Positions 1 through 11,239 of a DNA stretch of 64,000 bases are shown one piece after another. Source of the stretch: Lamellibrachia satsuma (lineage: Eukaryota; Annelida; Polychaeta; Sabellida; Siboglinidae); the NCBI GenBank assembly GCA_033239005.1, contig BSQZ01000018.1:2344536-2408535 (forward strand), written 5' to 3'. The notes below the pieces were generated by a model. That model did not search any database, was not told the origin of the DNA, and was given only the letters and a program-made list of their open reading frames with translations. Positions within the stretch are counted from its first letter, which is position 1. Each line of letters opens with the position of its first letter. A program made the translations under genes and the position numbers.

Positions 1-290
1 GTGCAGAATGTAGGGCACTGTAGCTCTGCGGTTAGAGCACCAGACTGTCAGAGGAGAGGACTGAGTCCACCTGCTGGGCAATTTCATTCATCCCAGTTCC
101 TCAGTTCACTCAGCTACATAATAAAGTACCTGGCAATAGACTGATGGGATTCCAGTGGTGGAATTATAAGAATGAACAGCTTTTGCACAGTAATTGCAGC
201 ATGGCTGGATGCTTCAATAGAAGTTGAAATGGTGTTAGTAAGAACATAATATATGGACGATGAGGTGCAGTTTATTCATGTACTATATAT
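1..290 (+). mobile_element. tRNA-derived SINE-like copy
   Basis: The first 65 bases look like a tRNA-derived head: an A-box-like stretch (tagctctgcggttagagc) and a degraded B box (ggactgagtcc). The body (ttcactcagctacataataa, then acctggcaatagactg and cagtaattgcagcatggctg) recurs at about 27.4 kb and 62.6 kb, which shows an interspersed family. It is cut by the window edge on the left or starts there. Family name not recognised. Confidence 0.65.
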
Positions 291-344
291 AAAAAAAAAT
301 TATTGCGGATCATGATACCTTAAAAAGTAAACATGTATGAAAAA

Positions 345-381
345 ATTTATCAATATCTAACATTTTCTCATATATATATTT

Positions 382-443
<62 letters not shown>

Positions 444-480
444 TGTAAACATGTATGAGAAAATGTTAGATATTGAAAAA
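345..480. repeat. Inverted repeat around a (TA)n core
   Basis: The left arm (caatatctaacattttctca, about 351-370) and the right arm (tgagaaaatgttagatattg, about 457-476) are reverse complements, separated by about 85 bp of mostly (AT)n. The whole could fold as a long hairpin and may be a small foldback element expanded by the dinucleotide tract. Confidence 0.7.
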
Positions 481-595
481 ATTGATCAATATCTAAAAAA
501 ATTATTTAATTTAATTAAGCATTCAATTTATACATTCGTTGCTCAGAGCACATTTCACTTTGTTGCCACCAGTCCTGTTCACACTAACACCATTT

Positions 596-1244
<649 letters not shown>

Positions 1245-1391
1245 CTTGATTTCAAATGCCTTAAGTCAAAAGGCCTTAACTCCATACACATGAACACCAG
1301 GGGTCTGATACCGAAGCTAGACGAGCTTCGGATCCTGGCAGCAAACTCTAAAGTGGCAGTGATTGGCATCACCGAGTCATGGCTCAATGGG
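1245..1391 (+). mobile_element. CR1-like LINE endonuclease fragment
   Basis: Reads in one frame as the N-terminus of an apurinic-like endonuclease of a CR1/Jockey-type LINE: a start like NSIHMNTRGLIPKLDELR followed by VAVIGITESWLNG, the usual strand leading to the catalytic Glu (ITES). The frame stops at 1395 and the sequence turns abruptly into a different LINE. It may be the 5' part of the CR1-like element that resumes near 2.85 kb; the linker between the two is missing, so this is tentative. Confidence 0.65.
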
Positions 1392-2845
1392 TGATGAGGC
1401 TGTTTAATGTGTGCTTCACAACAGGAGAGATACCAGCAGAGTGGCGAAGAGGAGTGATTGTGCCGATATGGAAGGGGAAAGGGGACATCCATGATCCAGG
1501 GAGATACAGAGGCATCACATTCTGAGCCAAGCCCTGAAATTGATGGAAAGAATACTAGATATGAGCGTGAGGCATATAGTGGAGAGCAAAACCGGAGAGA
1601 ATCAGCTGGGATTTAGGAAAGGGAGAGGAACTGATGATGGATTGTTTGCCATAAGACAAATTATTGAGACGAGGAGAGAATTTAGAAAGGATGTTGCATT
1701 CAGTTTTGTCGATCTGGAAAAGACAGTTGACACTGTGCCGAGATAACTTACATTTGCAGTCATGAGAGGAGGTTGGAAAGACAGAGGTCAGAATGGTTGA
1801 CAAGGAGACAACAGCGGTAGTGAGAATCGAAGGCGAAACATTAGAACAATTTGGAGTGGGAGTAGGACTTAGACAGGGATGTGCCTTGAGTCCCCTGCTT
1901 TTCATTATGGTGATGAACCTGGTTAGTGGAAAGGTATCTGAACTGGAAGAACTTAAGAAGATATTGTATGCAGATGACCTAACAGTGGTGGATGATAACA
2001 AAGAGAATCTACAGAAAACATTGCAAGAATTGAGTAACAACTTTAGGAAACATGACCTCCGAATGAATCTGGAGAAGACCGAAGTAATGTGGATAGGCGA
2101 ACAGAAGGTGGACCTGCATGTAGTTGTTGATTGAAAGGCCATTAAAAAGTTAACAGTTTTGTATACTTGAGCGGCACAGTGTGTGAGGATGGAGGAAGTA
2201 GTAAGGAAATACAGAGGAGAGTGCAAGCAGGAGCAGCAGCGTGGAGGAGAGTGGAAGACATTATGTGGGACAGAGGAGGGTGCAAGCAGGAGCAGCAGCG
2301 TGGAGGAGAGTGGAAGGCATTATGTGGGACAGAAAAGTGAAGAAACAACTAAAAGGAAAGTGCTGGAAACCCGCGAGGTACCAGCCTGTATATATGGCTT
2401 GGGAACACTGGCACTGGCAGAGAGACAGGAGGAGAAGATACAATTGGCAGAAAACAAATGGGTCCGAAGAATTTGCAAAGTAGCCCAAGAAGATAGACGG
2501 AAGATGAAGGAATTGAGAGAAGAGATTGGTATGAAAAAACACCTAAAGATGAAAGTAGTCGGAACCAGAATGAGATGGGCAGGACATGTGCAAAGAATGG
2601 ATGAAGAAAGACTGTCAAAAAGAGCATTGAAAGCAGAAGAAGGTGGCAGAAGAAAAAGAGGAAGACCAAAGCTGCGATGGAAAGACTGTGTCAAACGAGA
2701 TCTTGAAAGGGCAGGTATAAATGGCCAAGAGTGGAAGACCATTGCAGAAGACAGAGGGAGATGAAGAGAATTAACAATGAAAGTGGAAGAAGCTACCAAG
2801 TGACTTGGACTCCACCCCGCAAGGGAGCAAGGGGAAGAAGAAGAA
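1392..2845 (+). mobile_element. RTE-like LINE, degraded (RT and C-terminal domain)
   Basis: A 5'-truncated non-LTR retrotransposon in several frames. It opens inside the reverse transcriptase (RGVIVPIWKGKGDIHDPGRYRGIT), continues with NQLGFRKGRGTDD and VDLEKTVDTVPR (a damaged region A), then at 1793-2134 carries LRQGCALSPLLF and the catalytic YADD box. At 2183-2764 comes the C-terminal region with RWAGHVQRM and RKRGRPKLRWKDCV, typical of RTE-like elements. Internal stops and frameshifts make it dead. A 60-bp segment encoding RRVQAGAAAWRRVE is duplicated in tandem at 2215-2335. The element ends in an AAG-rich tail near 2845. Confidence 0.85.
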
Positions 2846-2851
2846 GCATCG

Positions 2852-3660
2852 ACACAAGTTGCTCAACTTCCAACAAATACTGGGAAATATGGGTGGCAAC
2901 ACATCCAAGAATCCCCAGCAAAGGTTTTTGTTTTAGTGAAGTCAGTGATAACAAAGTAATAGAGATCCTGAGCAAATTAAATTTGAGCAAGGCTACTGGT
3001 TTGGATAATTTGTCAGCCAGATTTATTAAGGATAGCCAAGCTCATTGTGTCGTCTTTCACGCATATTTTAAACTTATCCTTGTCGTCCAGCGAAATTCTG
3101 GATGATCTTAAATCTGCAAGGGTGGTGCCTATTTATAAAAAGCACAGTAAATTGGAAGCTGGCAACTATAGGCCAGTCTCTATTCTCAATACAATCTCGA
3201 AATTATTTGAAAGAATCATCTATGAACAACTGGATGAATACCTCCAAACCCATCAGCTTCTATAACACCAAACTGGCTTTAGATCCTCACATTCTACCGA
3301 TACGTGTTTGGCACATCTCACTAACTTCTTAAACAGGGAACAGGATAAAGATATTTATATATATATGGTGCTTATTGATCTTCAAAAAGCTTTCGACGCT
3401 GTTGATCATAGGATCCTTACTACAAAAATGGAAGCACTAGTACTTCAGAACTCTGCCATAGAATGGTTTCAGTCGTATTTGTAAGAGCATCAGCAATCAG
3501 TAGAAAATTTGAAACCAGCGACTTTTACATGTGGTGTGCCACAAGGGTCAATTCTTGGGCCCCTACTTTTTCTTATATACATTAACGATATGCCATCGGT
3601 TGTTCATTGCAAAATTCTTTTGTACACTGACGACTCGGCCTTCATAGTATCGGGCAAATT
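2852..3660 (+). mobile_element. CR1/Jockey-like LINE reverse transcriptase, part 1
   Basis: Reverse transcriptase of a second LINE family, in at least three frames: LNLSKATGLDNLSARFIKD, then ARVVPIYKKHSK and NYRPVSILNTISKLFERII, then VLIDLQKAFDAVDHRILT (region A), [20 protein letters not shown] and LLYTDDSAF (the catalytic box is YTDD instead of YADD). The frame is broken at 3661 by an antisense LINE and resumes at 4436. Confidence 0.85.
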
Positions 3661-4435
3661 GAATGAACGAATGAATGAATGAATCTTTATTTTCAACAAG
3701 AACAATATTAGACAAACATCATAGAACAACATTTCGTAACTATAAAATTGTCAAAAAAGGACAAGAAGAAGTGTAATACTTGTGTTACTTGCCCTATTGC
3801 AAACGAAAATACATAGTACTGAATAATATACAGTATATAATTGTACGCATGTGACAGATTGTTTTGTTTTCAAAACATGGTACATCAGACTTAATGTACC
3901 ATTGATGCTGGCTCTGTACATAATTGCACAACACTTTGAAAGTTTAGATTTCACTAAACGAAATGTGATTTTTCCAGGTTAACTTGTCATCAGTCAGAAT
4001 ACCTACAAATTTAGTGACTTCAGGTGCTTCTTTGTTGATCTTTATGGAGATGCTTGTATTCAGTTTGTGATTTCCAAACATCATGTAATTTGTTTTTGTA
4101 ACATTTATTGATAACCTGTTTAGAGCAAACTGTGTTTGTCCTTCAGATAAGTTAATTTAAATTACTATCAGAGTAAAACAGGTTTGTACCATCAACAAAT
4201 AAAATTTACTTAAATACCTTCGAAACATTACAAATGTCATTCATGTAGATGATAAATAGCTTTTGCCCTTAAATAGAACCATGAGGAACACCATAACATA
4301 CATTTAGTATGGCTGAATCACAAGTTTTATGCTGAACAAATTGTTTTCTATTTTCCAAATACCTCACTATCCATTGATGTGCAATACCATAGAAATATAA
4401 TTTTTTTACAAATATATATCGTGATCAACAGTGTC
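3661..4435 (-). mobile_element. Antisense LINE 3' fragment nested in the CR1-like LINE
   Basis: Read on the minus strand this is a 5'-truncated LINE: it starts at the RT region A (LDTVDHDIY) and ends with a conserved C-terminal block (NRLSINVTKTNYMMFGNHK, then VTKFVGILTDDKLTWKNHI). Its 3' end, at the low-coordinate side, carries a (ATTC)n tail at 3661-3685, the mark of target-primed insertion. Many stops. It splits the sense RT frame that ends at 3660 and resumes at 4436. Confidence 0.8.
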
Positions 4436-4740
4436 AAGAATTCAAGACCTACTCTCTTCCGAGCTTGAATCAGTCAAAGAATGGCTGACTGATGACAAAC
4501 TGTCTTTCTTAACGATCAGGAAGTAAGCTTCTTTAAGAATGTCACTATTATTATTTATGTCTTTTGACTTTGACAGTTTTGTTTGTGTTGGTCTTATAAA
4601 TATGTATTTAAATGTCGTAATGAGTATTGAAAGCTTTATACATGCCATTAGTTATCATTGTATTGTGAAATATGTGGTACTATTTGTTTTTCATTTATTA
4701 TTATTGTTATTGTATTTTAGTTGTTACTTGCTATAATCTA
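4436..4740 (+). mobile_element. CR1/Jockey-like LINE, part 2 and 3' UTR
   Basis: The RT frame interrupted at 3660 picks up here (IQDLLSSELESVKEWLTDDK, the usual helix after the catalytic box), then stops. The AT-rich remainder (4530-4740) is a 3' UTR: the same sequence recurs at 34.01-34.08 and 36.24-36.32 kb, including tatgtatttaaatg and tttagttgttact. Confidence 0.7.
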
Positions 4741-4870
4741 TATAGGGGAAGGCAGTGTTAGTTGAGCCACAGGGTTAGTTGAGCCACCCATGTGTCCCGG
4801 GAAACTACAGCAGCGACAGTTACGTGGTACCACCCAGTGATTGAACATGTTATTAGAACATGATTAACAT
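4741..4870. repeat. Interspersed repeat, inverted partner at 19.49-19.62 kb
   Basis: Shares about 130 bp, in reverse orientation, with 19490-19618, for example aactacagcagcgacagtta and ggggaaggcagtg. Contains a short internal duplication (gttagttgagccac twice). Class unknown; possibly a non-autonomous transposon. Confidence 0.75.
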
Positions 4871-5390
4871 ATGATAGCAGAAATTATGAAATTCATTTGC
4901 AATTAAGCCTATGCCATAGAACCTGCTTCCATGCCATGGCATAACTTAGGCATCTGTGGAAAAGGACAGTTGGCTGGGGGACTGGCTTCAAACGATCATT
5001 GGCATTGACTTGGAGTCCTTTTTAGTTGAGTCATTTAGTACAGAATGAGCACTAATAATACTTCGAAGACGATTCAACAAACAAAGGGGTCATATCAAGA
5101 TTTTTATTAAAAGGTAATATTTATTTTGTGATGCATGGCACGAAATGAGTAATGGAAATATCCGAATAATTTTCACATGAAACACATTAGCACTTACCCA
5201 GCCAGCATGCAGTCCTCAGACTGAGGGTGGATTTGAATGGCTGCCATTGCTGATAATAGCCTGCTTGCCAGATGCACATGCGACACTCCTGAGTCGAACT
5301 GGCGGGAGGTGATTTATCAGTACGTGCTCCGCCGAGGGAGGCCTAGGACTGGCATTTTTAGAATATATCACAGTTGGTCTACTGCAAGTT
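4871..5390. other. Unassigned sequence
   Basis: No recognised gene or repeat. A 64-codon ORF at 5237-5431 runs into the minisatellite and has no family signature. Confidence 0.5.
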
Positions 5391-5394
5391 CCAT

Positions 5395-7155
5395 GGCTTC
5401 ACTGATTCCATATAAGGGAATGTGTGATTGACAGTTCACACTCCAGGTCTGATGGCTTCACTGATCCCGTGTAGGGAATGTGTGATTGACAGTTCACACT
5501 CCAGGTCTGATGGCTCCACTGATCCCGTGTAGGGAATATGTGATTGACAGTTCACACTCCAGGTCTGATGGCTCCACTGATCTCATATAGGGAATGTGTG
5601 ATTGATAGTTCACACTTCAGGTCTGACGGCTTCACTGATCCCATGTAGGGAATGTGTGATTGACAGTTCACACTCCAGGTCTGACGGCTTCACTGATCCT
5701 GTGTAGAGAATGTGTGATTGACAGTTCACACTCCAGGTCTGATGTCTTCACTGATCCTGTGTAGGGAATGCATGATGGACAGTTCACACTCCAGGTGTGA
5801 TGGCATCACTGATCCTATGTAGGGAATGTGTGATTGACAGTTCACACTCCAGGTCTGAAGGCTTCACTGATCTCATGTAGGGAATGTGTGATTGACACTT
5901 CACACTCCAGGTCTGATGGCTTCACTGATCCCATGTAGGGAATGTGTGATTGACAGTTCACACTTCAGGTCTGATGGCTTCACTGATCCCATGTAGGGAA
6001 TGTATGATTGACAGTTCACACTACAGGTCTGAAGGCATAACTGATCCCATGTAGGGAATGTGTGCTTGACAGTTCACACTCCAGGACTGATTACTTCACT
6101 AATCCCATGTAGGGAATGCGTGATTGACAGTTCACACTCCAGATCTGATGTCTTCACTGATCCTGTGTACGAAATGCGTGATTGACAGTTCACACTCCAG
6201 GTCTGATGGCTTCACTGATCTCATATAGGGAATGTGTGATTGATAGTTCACACTTCAGGTCTGATGGCTTCACTGATCCCTTGTATGGAATGTGTGATTG
6301 ACAGTTCACACTCCAGGTGTGATGGCTTCACTGATCCCTTGTAGGGAATGTGTGATTGACAGTTGACACTCCAGGTCTGATGGCTCCACTGATCCTGTGT
6401 AGGGAATGTGTGATTGACAGTTCACACTCCAGGTCTGATGGCTCCACTGATCTCATATAGGGAATGTGTGATTGATAGTTCACACTTCAGGTCTGATGGC
6501 TTCACTGATCCCATGTAGGGAATGCGTGATTGACAGTTCACACTCCAGGTCTGATGGCTTCACTGATCCCATGTAGGGAATGTGTGATTGACAGTTCACA
6601 CTCCAGGTCTGATGGCTTCACTGATCTCATATAGGGAATGTGTGATTGACAGTTCACACTCCAGGTGTGATGGCTTCACTGATCCCGTGTAGGGAATGTG
6701 TGATTGACAGTTGACACTCCAGGTCTGATGGCTCCACTGATCCTGTGTAGGGAATGTGTGATTGACAGTTCACACTCCAGGTCTGATGGCTCCACTGATC
6801 TCATATAGGGAATGTGTGATTGATAGTTCACACTTCAGGTCTGATGGCTTCACTGATCCCATGTAGGGAATGCGTGATTGACAGTTCACACTCCAGGTCT
6901 GATGGCTTCACTGATCCCATGTAGGGAATGTGTGATTGACAGTTCACACTCCAGGTCTGATGGCTTCACTGATCCCATGTAGGGAATGCGTGATTGACAG
7001 TTCACACTCCAGGTCTGATGGCTTCACTGATCCGATGTAGGGAATGCGTGATTGACAGTTCACACTCCAGGTCTGATGGCTTCACTGATCCCATGTAGGG
7101 AATGCGTGATGACAGTTCACACTCCAGGTGTGATGGCTTCACTGATCCCATGTAC
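5395..7155. repeat. 58-bp minisatellite, about 30 copies
   Basis: Tandem units of the form ggcttcactgatcccatgta plus gggaatgtgtgattgacagt plus tcacactccaggtctgat. Units vary by point changes (ctcatata/cccatgta, tgatagttcacacttcag/tgacagttcacactccag), and blocks of several variants recur in the same order (about 6340-6560 and 6690-6930), a higher-order structure produced by segmental duplication in the array. Confidence 0.95.
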
Positions 7156-8028
7156 ACACATATTTCTTAAACATGCTAATTAACCATCACATATTATGAG
7201 TAACGTTTTGTTATTGATGGTGGATAGTTAGACCTACAGGTAGTTTATCATTTCCATTAGTTGTCCATATCCAACTGGATATAACTATTTGTTTGCACCA
7301 ATTTTTTTTATGTGTGGGGGCGATTGTCCGCAGTAGTACATTTCAATACAACTTTAAATGCAAAGGTTCAAACATTAGGTTAATTTCCATCATTATGTAG
7401 TTATCATGGTTTTGGAATCAATATAGAGTTTGGCTGCCAGAAATAACCCATTCATAATCTGGTGCATAACATAACACTAATATAACAGTGAATCTTAGCC
7501 ATATACTAAAATACTTGACTAATATATAATATATGGCACTTAATGTTGTGCTTTAAATTAGAAATTTAGAACAATGATCAACAACAACAACAAGAACGCA
7601 GATATTTAACAAAATATTGTATCAACAAAGAATACATTGTACTGTATCAACGATAATGCATACTGCTATTAAACAGAAATCACAACACTAGCATCAGAAC
7701 ATTTACTTTCGTTAATTCACATTATAGCCGACTGTCAGTTCAGTATTTGTGTACATGCATTTTATACATAACCAGAGTATTGGCCTGTGTTACATTATAC
7801 ATTTCATACATGGCCAGATTATTGGCATGTGTTACATTATTGTTGTGCCTGTCTTATAATATTTATCATGTGAGTATGTTGCAGACAAAACATGGCCCAA
7901 TCCCCAAGTGATGCTGTTGCAAAAGGTAAAACATAGGAATGTCTGCCAATTCAAATTCAGATTATGAATCGAATGGTGCAGTTTATGCAGAGTTGTGTAC
8001 CATGTACAGTAACACCAGTTCGAAGATG
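7156..8028. other. Unassigned AT-rich sequence
   Basis: No gene or RNA recognised. A short local duplication (tacatttcatacatggccaga and relatives) lies at 7755-7840. Confidence 0.5.
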
Positions 8029-10435
8029 CTGAATTAGGACTGACAGGATATGTAATGTTTAGGAAAGATCGAATAGGAAGAAGGGGCGGGGGAGTTATTT
8101 TATATGTTAAAGAATCCATTCAGGCTTATGAAATAAAACTAGAAAGGGAAGCAGATTGCGATGAAGTTGTTTGGTGCAAAATTGTTTCAGGAAATTCAAA
8201 ATTAACTATTGGATTAGTTTACCGAAGTCCAAACATAAATGAAGAGGACAACACAAAAATAATAATGCTATAAAGGAAGTTAGTAAAGGGGAATGTATCA
8301 TAATGGGAGATTTTAACCATGGACACATACAATGGAATTCTCTAGAGAGCACAGGGAGTGAGGACCAACAATTTCTATTTTTAATCCAGGATAGCTTTCT
8401 TACTCAGCACGTGCTTGAATCAACCAGGGGAGAAAATGTATTAGATATAGTTTTGTCATCACACAAAGAATTAGTGGACAATGTAAAAATACATGAACCA
8501 TTGGGTAACAGTGACCATAATCAAATACATTTTGACATCAATGTAAAATCAGAAAGTAAAAATAAGAAAATGTACAAGAGAAACTTCCACAAAGGTAACT
8601 ACAAAGATATGAGAAAATACTTAGCAAAGCTAGATTGGAATAACATGCTGATGAATAAAACCACAATTGAATGTTGGAATATTCTAAAATATGAAATTGA
8701 GAGTATCATCAATAAATTTGTTCCCTTCCAAAAACATGGAAACCTGTGTAGAAAGAAACACTTGTCAAAAGAGGCTATTAGAAAAATAGTGTTAAAACAA
8801 ACTATGTGGAGGGTTTATAGGCGTACCAGAAAGGAAGAAGACTATGCAAATTACAAAGAGGCACTTAATGCAGCTACAACTGAAATCAGACAATCTAAAA
8901 GAAGCTATGAGCAAAAACTAGCATGTAACATAAAAAATGACAGCAAGAGCTTTTATGCATATGTCAGGAGTAAACAAAACGTACAAGACAAGGTTGGACC
9001 TCTAGAAGACAGTGCTGGAAATATAATATCATGGGATTTTAATGGCGGAAGACCTAAATGGTTACTTCAATTCAGTGTTTACCAAAGAAGATATTAGTTC
9101 ATTACCAGTTGCTGATGCTAAATTTCAGGATGCTAAATCTGACTATTTAGGACCGTTAGTTGTAACTCCAGAAATGGTAGCTACGAAAATAAAGGCAATG
9201 AAGGATAACAAATCACCGGGAGTGGATGGGATTCCTCCAAAATTACTAATGGAAACAGTAGAACAAATCAGTATACCACATGCAAGAGTATTCAACTTGT
9301 CATTAAAAGTTCCGTTTGAATGGAAAGAAGCAAACATCATACCATTATTTAAAAAGGGTTCGAGAGATAAGTCAGAACTTTTGACAAAGTGCCACATCAA
9401 AGATTACTACTTAAATTAAAAGCCCAATGTATCAGGGATAGCATAACTGACTGGATAGAACAATGGCTGACTGACAGAAGACAACGAGTTGTAGTAGATG
9501 GAGAAGTTTCAAATTGAAAATTGGTTTTGAGTAGGGTACCTCAAGGATCAGTATTCGGACCTATATTATTCTTAATATATATCAATGACTTGGATGACAG
9601 TATAACAAGTAACGTACTGAAATTTGCGGATGACACAAAACTGTTTAGAAAGGTTAATACTGATGGTGATAAACAACATTTACAAAACGATCTAGACAGA
9701 TTAGTGAAATGGTCTGAGAAATGGCAGATGTTGTTCAATTTTGGGAAATGTAAATGCCTACATACAGGACATGGGAATTTGGATGTAAACTGTAAAATGG
9801 GAAATACTGTTCTGGGTACTACTGTAAAAGAAAAGGACTTAGGAGTTACAATAAGCGCTGATATGAAAGTTTCAGAACAGTGTGGTATTGCAGCTTCAAA
9901 GGGTAATCAAATTCTTGGATTGATTAGAAGAAACAACATACAAGGGAAAAAAGTTAATTATACCTCTGAATAAAGCAATAGTTAGACCTCATTTAGAATA
10001 CTGTATACAAGCGTGGAGACCATATCGTAAGAAGGATATAGATACGCTTGAACGCTTACAAAGGAGAGCAACTAAAATGATTCCAGAACTGAGAGACCTT
10101 AGTTATGAAGAATGCCTGAAAGAATGTGATTTAACAACTCTAGAGACAAGGAGGTTAAGAGGAGATCAGATTGAAGTTTTGAAGATATTGAATGGGTATG
10201 AAAATATTTATAGAAATATGTTTTTCTCATTCAAGAAGGATAGCAGAACTAGAGGACATGAGGTAAAATTAGTAAAGGATCAATGTAGATTGGACATCAG
10301 GAAACACTCGTTCTCACAGAGGACAATAAATGAATGGAACAAATTGTCTACAGATTGTGTAACTGCTAGCAGCGTGAATATGTTTAAAAACAAGGTTGAC
10401 ACATATCTCAGGAGGGCGGGTTATAAGTAGATGAA
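8029..10435 (+). mobile_element. CR1-like LINE, nearly full-length pol, degraded
   Basis: Endonuclease: GYVMFRKDRIGRRGGGVILY, LTIGLVYRSPN, MGDFNHGHIQWNSLES, VLDIVLSS and LGNSDHNQIHFDI (the terminal SDH of the nuclease fold is intact). RT: MKDNKSPGVDGIPPKLL, WKEANIIPLFKKGSRDKSE, then after a deletion [29 protein letters not shown] and the catalytic FADD box. The C-terminal domain ends with TINEWNKLSTDCVTASSV and a stop at 10428. Frameshifts lie near 8260, 9050 and 9960, with a stop at 9517. About 80 codons between NYRP-type region 0 and region A are missing at about 9375. Confidence 0.92.
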
Positions 10436-10969
10436 CATTGTTGGTCTCTCGATAAGTCAATGGCTTCCTTGTCCACTTGCCATCTGGGCCTTTGGCTTGG
10501 ATGGCAAATCTTGTTAAATCTTGTGAAATCTTCATAAAGCATTTAATTGATTCTAAGAAGCAGTGTTGTTGTTTTCTGAATCGATGTAATTACAATTAAT
10601 TTTTTTTAAGTGATATAATTGTATAGTGTGTAAAGACCGTCGATGATAAAACAGTCTCAATTTAAATTTCTCCAGGGATAGTTCATTGACAGTGCTTAGC
10701 TTTTTTGATTCCATAACTAGCGTCGATTATCCATTCTCTATGACTACTGTTTGTTGCACACAATATTCCCAGTGAGTCTAGATTACTAAAAAACATGAGC
10801 AAAGTAATTTTTTTTTATATAATAAAAAACCGAGCGAGATCACAAGATTATATTTGATTAATTCTTCATAAGCATGAACTAACCAATCAATATGTGACAG
10901 ATTAAATTTATTGGAACAACACTAGTAACTGCTGTACATATAATGACAATTAGTGTTTCTCTTTGTTAG
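10436..10969. other. LINE 3' flank and unassigned sequence upstream of the Death-domain exon
   Basis: Holds the probable 3' UTR of the CR1-like LINE and AT-rich sequence. I looked for a first exon of the Death-kelch gene ending in splice phase 1 and found no convincing one. Confidence 0.5.
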
Positions 10970-11239
10970 GACCGCTGACTGACAAGTTCTTCATGCGTGT
11001 TGCTCGACATGAGTTAAACTCCGATGAGCACATTCAGCTCGGTGTATTCCTGGGGATGACACGTTCTGTGGTCCGAGACATAATCCATGATTCTGAGGGA
11101 ACAGTGGACAGCACGTTCGCTATCCTAGAGTCATGGAGAAATAAACCGACAGGCACCACTTCCAATGACTTGTTTGAACAACTATGTGCAGCATACTTAG
11201 AACTGAAGAAGACCGATGTTGCTGAATACATCCGAAGTC
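10970..11239 (+). CDS. Death-kelch gene, Death-domain exon
   Basis: Acceptor tttgttag before 10970 and donor GTAAGT at 11240. Enters and leaves in phase 1. Encodes the Death domain, including its C-terminal helix LFEQLCAAYLELKKTDVAEY. Confidence 0.88.

Noticed and set aside
5395..7155. CRISPR array or bacterial repeats
   Set aside because: 58-bp head-to-tail minisatellite without spacers in animal DNA.
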